DNA of 18,871 bases. It comes from SIG440 sp045645805 (GTDB taxonomy: Bacteria > Bacillota > Clostridia > Monoglobales > Monoglobaceae). The position numbers and the translations under genes were made by a program. The DNA lies in assembly GCA_045645805.1 (NCBI GenBank), contig JAZRJL010000015.1, forward strand, positions 1 through 18,871, read 5' to 3'. Positions 13,822 to 18,871 of this stretch are shown here, in pieces (within the stretch, counting starts at the first letter, position 1; each line of letters starts with the position of its first letter). The notes beneath the pieces were generated by a model. The model was not told the origin of the DNA and made no database searches. It saw only the letters and a list, made by a program, of their open reading frames with translations.

Positions 13822-15681
13822 ATGGCTAAATTTGTAATTGAATGTCCGTCGTGCGGACGGTATGCAGAGGCTTCAACAGGCTTCTTTGCAAAAAAGAAAA
13901 TAGACTGTGCCTGTGGGTACACAATTAATGTTAAAACCGATAAAATGTCATCGAAAATATGCCCGAAGTGTGGTAATCATGTGGTGTTTGACCAATCTAA
14001 GGGTGATGATGCAAAATGTCCGGTTTGTAATGCACAGATTAACACAATTGAGCACAAGGCTCAGCTTGCAGAATTCACTTGCCCTTCTTGTGCGTGCAAG
14101 TTATCTGCTGATAAGAATGCGTCAAGCTATACCTGCCCTCTTTGTGATACTGTAATTAATGTTCAGGAGCGTATCGCAAAGGAAGAAGTTAAAAATCAAG
14201 GACTTGCAAGTGTTATCAAATATGAGGGTAACAACGAAACATTTGTATGGAAGCATCCTATTGAAGATTTTAACCTTGGTTCACAGCTTATCGTTCACGA
14301 GTCTCAGGAGGCTATCTTCTTCCGTGATGGTAAGGCACTTGATTTGTTTGGTGCAGGAAGATACACACTTTCTACACAAAATATTCCGCTTTTAGAGAAT
14401 TTATATAAATTACCCACCAATACTGATGAAGTATTTCATTCAGAGGTTTACTTTATCAATCTTACCACACAGATGGGCATTAAGTGGGGTACTGACAGCA
14501 AGGTAAGACTTTTTGACCCCGCATCAGGTTTACATATTGAAATCGGTGCCTGTGGTAATTTCAGCCTTCGTGTAAATGATTCTAGAAAGCTTTTAATCAA
14601 GCTTGTTGGTACTGCATCTGAATTTACACAAAATGATGTTATCGGTGGTGGCTACAGTATTACATCCGTTGTAGGTAAGTTCAAGGCACTTGTTATGACA
14701 AAGGTTAAGGCTAACCTTGCAAGAACTATTAAAGACAACAACATTAACATTCTTGAAATTGACGAATACATTGACACTATTTCAGATAATTTAAGAGTCA
14801 TTATCAATGAAACACTTGATGAATACGGCTTATTTATGCCTGAGTTCTTTGTTACATCGGTTATGACTCCCGATGATGATCCCAACTTCAAGAGATTAAA
14901 ACAACAGTTTGCAGATAAGACATTAAAGGTTCGTGAAGAAGAAATCAGAAAAGCTGAGGCAGAAGCTGCACAAGGCAGAAAGATTTTAGAAGCGCAGACC
15001 GAAGCTCAGCTTAAAATGGTTGGGGCGCAGGGCGAAGCTGAAGCTCTTAAAATCAAAGCTCAGGCAGAGGCTGAAGCATATAAGGCACAGGCAGCTGCAG
15101 AAGCGGAAGAGATGAAGATGAAGGGCTATACATATGCTCAGGAAACAAGCCGTATGGTTGGTATGGAAGCAATGCAGAATGGTATCACAGGTGGAAATGG
15201 CGGTGCTGGTTCTGCTCTTGGTGATATTGCCGGTCTTGGTGTAACACTTGGTGCAATGGGCGGTGTTATCAATATGACAAAGGATGCACTTAATCCATTG
15301 ATGCAGACCGGTAGTGAAATTGGTGGCGCAGTGATTCCTCCTCAGGATAATGGTGGTTGGACTTGTGCTTGTGGTAAAGCGGGTATTACTTCAAAATTCT
15401 GTCCTGAGTGTGGCAGTGCAAAGCCTGAAGAAAAAGCCGGTTGGGATTGCGCTTGCGGAAAAACTAATATTACCTCTAATTTCTGCCCTGAGTGCGGTGC
15501 TAAAAAACCTGAAGACACAACATGGGACTGTGCTTGTGGTAAAACAGGAATAACATCAAAATTCTGTCCGAAATGTGGAGCAAAAAAACCTGAAAAAACT
15601 ACATGGGATTGTCCAAACTGCGGAAACAAAGGCATTGATGCTAAATTCTGCCCCGAATGCGGACACAAAAAGGAGGACTAA
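13822..15681 (+). CDS. SPFH (band 7) protein with zinc ribbons at both ends
   Basis: 619 residues. Three N-terminal zinc-ribbon-like units (cysteines around 8/11/29/31, 47/50/66/69 and 87/90/105/108) precede an SPFH domain (about 140-350: FVWKHPIEDF, FFRDGKALDLFGAGRYTL, MGIKWGTDSKVRLFDP). An Ala/Glu-rich coiled coil typical of flotillin-like proteins follows (370-435), then a Gly-rich hydrophobic stretch (455-485), a linker and four tandem zinc ribbons (513-617, repeating WDCACGKxxITSxFCPECG). Proteins of this type, including Bacillus YdjI and those annotated as virion-core-like, form scaffolds at membranes under stress. There is no classical N-terminal membrane segment, so recruitment probably needs a partner, possibly the four-segment membrane protein next door. 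RBS GGGAGGA is well placed. Confidence 0.9.
   Translation: MAKFVIECPSCGRYAEASTGFFAKKKIDCACGYTINVKTDKMSSKICPKCGNHVVFDQSKGDDAKCPVCNAQINTIEHKAQLAEFTCPSCACKLSADKNASSYTCPLCDTVINVQERIAKEEVKNQGLASVIKYEGNNETFVWKHPIEDFNLGSQLIVHESQEAIFFRDGKALDLFGAGRYTLSTQNIPLLENLYKLPTNTDEVFHSEVYFINLTTQMGIKWGTDSKVRLFDPASGLHIEIGACGNFSLRVNDSRKLLIKLVGTASEFTQNDVIGGGYSITSVVGKFKALVMTKVKANLARTIKDNNINILEIDEYIDTISDNLRVIINETLDEYGLFMPEFFVTSVMTPDDDPNFKRLKQQFADKTLKVREEEIRKAEAEAAQGRKILEAQTEAQLKMVGAQGEAEALKIKAQAEAEAYKAQAAAEAEEMKMKGYTYAQETSRMVGMEAMQNGITGGNGGAGSALGDIAGLGVTLGAMGGVINMTKDALNPLMQTGSEIGGAVIPPQDNGGWTCACGKAGITSKFCPECGSAKPEEKAGWDCACGKTNITSNFCPECGAKKPEDTTWDCACGKTGITSKFCPKCGAKKPEKTTWDCPNCGNKGIDAKFCPECGHKKED
15353..15672 (+). repeat. 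Four tandem zinc-ribbon coding repeats
   Basis: Units of 81-84 bp encode WTCACGK, WDCACGK, WDCACGK and WDCPNCG followed by FCPECG or FCPKCG. They lie at the 3' end of the SPFH gene and differ mainly at silent or linker positions. Confidence 0.8.
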
Positions 15682-15684
15682 TCA

Positions 15685-16389
15685 ATGAATATGAATAAAA
15701 AGAATAAATCAATTATAGCGGTATATGGCATATTGGCATTTATTTATCTTATTGCATTCGTTATTATTCCTTTCCCGAAAAATGCGGCAAGTTGGATTTC
15801 ATTTGTATTTACCCTTGTATCATTTGTATTAAGCCTTGGTGTTACTTTATATGTATTTGGCAAAGATGACGAAATGACAAGCAAGTTTTACGGATTCCCG
15901 ATTTTCAAAATTGCTTATATGTATCCACTTGTTCAATTTGCAGTTGGCGTGATTATATGCCTTATTGCAGCATTTGTAGCTGTTCCATATTGGGTAGCTC
16001 TGATATTATCACTTATTATTCTTGGTGTATCTGCAATTGGTGTGATAGCAACAGAAAATGCCCGTGATATTGTAGAAGAAAACGAAGCAGAGATTGAGAG
16101 AGTTACAAAAGCAACTAAGCTTTTCAATCTCAATGTTTCTTCTGTTTTAGATTTGTGTACAGAACCGTCTGTGAAAAAAGAACTCGAAAAGCTGGCTGAA
16201 AGCTTCCGCTTTTCCGATCCCGTTTCAAGCGATGCAACAGAAGATATAGAAAACACTATTATGGAAAGGCTTGAAAACCTGAAAATTGGAATTTCTTCCT
16301 CTACTGTTGATGAAAACATTGTTAAAATTACTGAACTTAAGAATCTTTTGGCAGAGAGAAATAGAATTTGTAAGATGAATAAAAGATAA
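15685..16389 (+). CDS. Four-segment membrane protein with cytoplasmic helical tail
   Basis: 234 residues, family not recognised with confidence. Four hydrophobic segments at about 9-28, 35-57, 75-98 and 100-122 are followed by an acidic, helical tail (125-234) with heptad-like Leu spacing. The start at 15685 is favoured because AGGAGG (15671-15676) is 8 nt away; an ATG two codons later is possible. It begins 3 bp after the SPFH stop, and its RBS lies within the SPFH coding end, which implies tight coupling. By analogy with Bacillus ydjGHI-type operons, it is a candidate membrane anchor for the neighbouring SPFH protein; this is inference. Confidence 0.75.
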   Translation: MNMNKKNKSIIAVYGILAFIYLIAFVIIPFPKNAASWISFVFTLVSFVLSLGVTLYVFGKDDEMTSKFYGFPIFKIAYMYPLVQFAVGVIICLIAAFVAVPYWVALILSLIILGVSAIGVIATENARDIVEENEAEIERVTKATKLFNLNVSSVLDLCTEPSVKKELEKLAESFRFSDPVSSDATEDIENTIMERLENLKIGISSSTVDENIVKITELKNLLAERNRICKMNKR

Positions 16390-16400
16390 GGAGTTTAACT

Positions 16401-16649
16401 ATGAGTGAAGAAAAAATTATTATACCAACAAAAGAAGAAGTAAAGAAAATGCTTGAATATGCAATAAACAGTGATATTATACATTACGAAACAATGGGTG
16501 AATTACTTGGAATAAAGTTGACGGATTCTTTGCTTCCAAATATGAAAACAGCTCCCGAATGTGGTTATGATGGATTAAAAGAATTTTATAAGGCATATGG
16601 AATAAATGTAACCGATACTCTTAAAGAAGCACTTGCTAAATTGAAATAA
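16401..16649 (+). CDS. Small hypothetical protein, last gene of the TIR/SPFH operon
   Basis: 82 residues, soluble, not recognised. The N-terminus is charged (SEEKIIIPTKEEVKKML), followed by predicted helices and a single cysteine in APECGYDGLKEFY. AAGGAG stands just before the ATG, 11 bp after the previous stop. Nothing in it suggests catalysis or DNA binding. Operon position is the only clue to its role. Confidence 0.65.
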   Translation: MSEEKIIIPTKEEVKKMLEYAINSDIIHYETMGELLGIKLTDSLLPNMKTAPECGYDGLKEFYKAYGINVTDTLKEALAKLK

Positions 16650-16679
16650 TATAATTAAAGTAATTGCTTCATTCCTTCG

Positions 16680-16708
16680 TTGACTTCTACCTCTCCTTGT
16701 GATACTGT
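16680..16708 (+). promoter_or_regulatory. Possible promoter of the small DUF6809-like gene
   Basis: TTGACT (16680-16685) lies 17 bp before TACTGT (16703-16708), which matches TATAAT only at three positions. The -35 is identical to that of the TIR operon. It overlaps the hairpin described next. No terminator is visible after the preceding gene, so read-through is also possible. Confidence 0.4.
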
Positions 16709-16725
16709 TTGTGTCACAAGGAGGT
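16689..16725 (+). promoter_or_regulatory. Hairpin that buries a ribosome binding site
   Basis: CCTTGTGA (16695-16702) pairs with TCACAAGG (16714-16721) and the stem extends through ACCT/AGGT after a two-base bulge. The 3' arm contains AAGGAGGT, the RBS of the gene at 16734. No U run follows, so this is not a terminator; folding would mask the RBS. As DNA it could also be an operator. Confidence 0.6.
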
Positions 16726-16733
16726 GAATACAA

Positions 16734-17018
16734 ATGAAGGTGCTCGAAGAATTCTGGTATGGAAATATCAATCCAATGGAAAGACCGTTTCAAAGTCAAA
16801 GAAAGTTTGACAAGGTGTTCAGATTATTAACCAAAAATGAGGAAGAATTGCTTAAGAATTTAAATGAGCAGGAAAAAGAATTGTTTGATAAGGTCAAATC
16901 CTGTTATGACGAAATGATACAAATAACAGAATGTCAAACCTTTATAAAAGGATTCAAATTAGGGGCAAGGTTCTTTGTGGAATGCTTCGAAAATGATGCC
17001 GACATATTCGATGAATGA
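16734..17018 (+). CDS. Small protein resembling DUF6809
   Basis: 94 residues. The opening (VLEEFWYGNINPMERPF), the middle (EEELLKNLNEQEKELFDK) and the end (FIKGFKLGARFFVE) follow the pattern I recall for DUF6809 proteins, which are frequent in Clostridia and their integrative elements and have no known function. Predicted almost wholly helical and cytoplasmic. The start is fixed by AAGGAGGTG 8 nt upstream, which is itself part of a hairpin. Its last codons form the left arm of the following terminator. Confidence 0.7.
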   Translation: MKVLEEFWYGNINPMERPFQSQRKFDKVFRLLTKNEEELLKNLNEQEKELFDKVKSCYDEMIQITECQTFIKGFKLGARFFVECFENDADIFDE

Positions 17019-17042
17019 AATTCGAGTATGTCGGTATTTTTA
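16999..17042 (+). terminator. Terminator overlapping the end of the DUF6809-like gene
   Basis: CCGACATATTCGA (16999-17011) pairs with TCGAGTATGTCGG (17022-17034), a 13-bp stem with one G-U pair, followed by a T-rich run. The left arm is inside the coding sequence. Confidence 0.85.
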
Positions 17043-17065
17043 TACCAAAATGAAAGGATGAGATT

Positions 17066-17614
17066 ATGAAAAAGAGAATAATATGTACGGCAATGGCAGT
17101 AACAATACTACTAACACAAACTGCATCAGCGGCACCTTGGCAGATGAGGCGGAATCAACTTATATTTGATAACGAAATTGGATTCATAGGAAATGTAACC
17201 TTACAATTCGCATCGGACGGTCGAAGCTTTATCAGGCCAGTTACCAAAAGATACGGCGAAAGCATCAACCTTGAAAGCTACATCCCGACAAAATACGGAT
17301 ACACATTCAAGGGTTGGTTCGCCGATCCGAGAACAAAACAGAATCAGGTAACAACATTTAAATTTACAAAGCCGGATGTACTTTACGCTAAGTGGGAGCC
17401 TAACCCACAGGAGCCTGTAAATCCAAATGACGAGATTATGGCAAAAGACACCTGCTATCTCACCGATGAGGAAACAAAAATACGAAATGAAATCATAGAA
17501 GAACAAAATAAAGCCTACATAGACGGCTTCGGCTATGTAGCACCTGCAAAAACAAAAACCATAATAGTAGACTCTGATGGAGACATAAATAAAATAGTCG
17601 GAACGATGGAATAG
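17066..17614 (+). CDS. Secreted protein with an InlB (Listeria-Bacteroides) repeat
   Basis: 182 residues. A signal peptide is clear: MKKRIICT, a hydrophobic core (AMAVTILLTQT) and ASAAP, with probable cleavage near residue 24. One InlB-type repeat follows at about 75-111 (ESYIPTKYGYTFKGWFADP ... VLYAKWEP), a small beta-grasp unit found in surface and secreted proteins of Firmicutes. A proline/asparagine linker and an acidic helical tail complete it. There is no LPXTG motif or C-terminal membrane segment, so it is probably released or held non-covalently. The RBS is AAAGGATGA. The terminator ahead leaves only about 23 bp, so either leaky read-through or a promoter inside the preceding gene must drive it. 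Confidence 0.85.
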   Translation: MKKRIICTAMAVTILLTQTASAAPWQMRRNQLIFDNEIGFIGNVTLQFASDGRSFIRPVTKRYGESINLESYIPTKYGYTFKGWFADPRTKQNQVTTFKFTKPDVLYAKWEPNPQEPVNPNDEIMAKDTCYLTDEETKIRNEIIEEQNKAYIDGFGYVAPAKTKTIIVDSDGDINKIVGTME

Positions 17615-17624
17615 GATATTGGAA

Positions 17625-17669
17625 CAGAAAACCCCTGCCCACATTAAATTGGCGGGGATTCTGCTTTTT
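17625..17669 (+). terminator. Terminator of the InlB-repeat gene
   Basis: CAGAA/TTCTG and CCCC-T-GCC/GGCGGGG form an interrupted stem around an AT-rich loop, followed by CTTTTT. It begins 11 bp after the stop codon. Confidence 0.85.
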
Positions 17670-17872
17670 AGCCGTTTGTTTAGTTCCAATCGACCCGTAC
17701 ATCGTTTGTGAGATTTCTGTTCGATTGTACGGACTATGGGTGTAATATGCACAAATATTCTGGGAATTTTAAGAGTCTAACCCCACCTTTCGAGGCCTTT
17801 TTCTGCCAATTACCCCTCTTTTTCTGTTGCTTTTAACGAAGATTTTTAGAGCATATTTTATATCAAAAAAAA
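17670..17872. other. Intergenic region between convergent genes, with inverted repeats
   Basis: No gene is seen. CCGTACATCG (17695-17704) and CGATTGTACGG (17722-17732) form a hairpin with one bulge. ATTGGAAC (17618-17625) and GTTCCAAT (17683-17690) are perfect arms flanking the terminator before it. The rest is AT- and T-rich, without a clear terminator for the minus-strand gene to the right. Confidence 0.6.
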
Positions 17873-18871
17873 TTACTCCATAATAATACCCTTGGATTTG
17901 CGTTTGCCCGGTTTGTCGGGATACGGAATCGCCTTTATATCAGCTATGAATTTTTCGCCAAGTTTCTGCTTTTTGCTATATTTTTGTTTTGAGGTAAGAT
18001 TGGGATTTTTGCTGATAGCATCACGGGCATCAGTATATTCTCTACGCAAATCCTGTGCTTCTTCACTCCACTCATCATATTCGCTAAATGTCATATCTTT
18101 TCCGCTTAGCTCTTCTTCGTGCCAAGAATCTTTTACACGATAATATCGCTGATACATCTTCTCGGTTATTTTATTATACTCTTTCAAAAATGGGTCATTA
18201 AGCGACTCCTTATATTTTTCAATGGATGCAAGTTTTGCACAGGAATATCCGCTTTCATTTATATTCTTACAATATTCCACATCACGAGCAGTAATGACAA
18301 GAAAATACTTTCCACACATTTTACAACGGTTTATTCTATATCCGTTTTTCACAAGCTCTGAAAATTCATAGAATAGAGCTTCGTTAAGAGAATGAATTTG
18401 AATTGCATACACGGGCTTAAAATCCGTAGAATCTTCATAAACCATGTTAGATTTCTCCATAACATCTATATCTAAATCATTTATTCCCATTATATAATCC
18501 AAATCAAACTTGCCATCCTTTATGGGTGCCGATGTTAAAGTACGAGAAAGGTTCGTTCTGCTTATGTCAGGGAAATCGTTATATGCTTTCAAAATTGCCT
18601 TATTTAAATCTTCAAAGCGGTTTCGCTTTAAATTGAATATATAGTCAATAAATTTTTTATATCGTTTATGAAGTACCAAATAATCTTTAAAGTGTCTATA
18701 CCACTCCCTATATACCTTCTTCGGAACATGTATATGGGGATTTTTTTCATATTCAACTCTTAAATTTTCAATTGATGTAAAAACAGGTCTAACAACAAAA
18801 TTTGTAAATATTACACCAAGCTTTTTTTCGTACAACACCATAAATTCTATGAATGGAATTGCTGCATACAT
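17873..18871 (-). CDS. DUF6076-like zinc-finger protein, probably incomplete at its 5' end
   Basis: 332 codons to the window edge; the edge happens to coincide with an in-frame ATG, so the true start may lie outside. The middle carries a zinc-finger motif, NRCKMCGKYF (C183, C186), with further cysteines at 201 and 211, inside a mainly helical protein. The C-terminal half is strongly charged (EEELSGKDMTFSEYDEWSEE) and ends in a basic tail (PGKRKSKGIIME). The layout matches my recollection of DUF6076 proteins, common in Clostridia accessory DNA and without known function; I hold this name loosely. It converges on the InlB-repeat gene. The zinc finger, similar to CGNR-type modules, suggests nucleic-acid binding, which is inference. 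Confidence 0.7.
   Translation of the reverse strand: MYAAIPFIEFMVLYEKKLGVIFTNFVVRPVFTSIENLRVEYEKNPHIHVPKKVYREWYRHFKDYLVLHKRYKKFIDYIFNLKRNRFEDLNKAILKAYNDFPDISRTNLSRTLTSAPIKDGKFDLDYIMGINDLDIDVMEKSNMVYEDSTDFKPVYAIQIHSLNEALFYEFSELVKNGYRINRCKMCGKYFLVITARDVEYCKNINESGYSCAKLASIEKYKESLNDPFLKEYNKITEKMYQRYYRVKDSWHEEELSGKDMTFSEYDEWSEEAQDLRREYTDARDAISKNPNLTSKQKYSKKQKLGEKFIADIKAIPYPDKPGKRKSKGIIME

Noticed and set aside
17201..17752. Minus-strand 183-codon open frame
   Set aside because: It runs opposite the signal-peptide/InlB-repeat gene and through its terminator. The plus-strand gene has an RBS and a recognised domain.

Overview
The window looks like chromosomal DNA of an anaerobic, AT-rich, Gram-positive gut bacterium of the class Clostridia. 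The reasons are a pyruvate formate-lyase under a ZTP (pfl-motif) riboswitch, strong AGGAGG-type ribosome binding sites, consensus sigma-A promoters, U-tract terminators and a secreted InlB-repeat protein. Genus cannot be fixed from sequence alone.

Layout. (1) Positions 1-2300, minus strand: most of pflB, with its RBS, ZTP riboswitch plus terminator, and promoter. (2) Positions 2298-2430: the tRNA terminator and the 3' half of a tRNA-Leu(UAG), broken in the anticodon loop. This is the signature of a tyrosine-recombinase attachment site, so everything to the right is probably an integrated island whose integrase and other end lie outside the window. (3) Positions 2508-5482: a complete retron of the Ec86 (type II-A) kind, made of promoter, msr-msd RNA with matching a1/a2 ends, a nucleoside deoxyribosyltransferase-like effector and a retron reverse transcriptase. 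A KilA-N protein follows, and the unit ends at a terminator.

(4) Positions 5590-16649: an 11-kb single-strand operon that is the most unusual part. It opens with a consensus promoter whose spacer holds a perfect 18-bp palindrome, then a small ribbon-helix-helix repressor-like gene. Three paralogous proteins follow, all sharing a zinc-ribbon/TPR-like/TIR front but carrying different tails: coiled coil plus membrane hairpin, RCC1 propeller plus zinc ribbon, and TPR-like repeats plus one membrane segment plus RCC1 propeller. A single-pass membrane protein sits among them. After them come an SPFH (band 7) protein with zinc ribbons at both ends, a four-segment membrane protein and a small hypothetical. 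I infer a membrane-linked, TIR-based sensing or defence system, autoregulated by the first gene. In the second TIR the glutamate expected to be catalytic appears to be arginine.

(5) Positions 16680-18871: accessory genes, namely a DUF6809-like small protein whose RBS lies in a hairpin, a secreted InlB-repeat protein, terminators, an intergenic region with inverted repeats, and a convergent partial DUF6076-like zinc-finger gene.

Together, regions 3 and 4 form a defence-type island next to pflB: a retron with a nucleotide-targeting effector, followed by a multi-TIR operon. All assignments come from reading the sequence; no database search was run.
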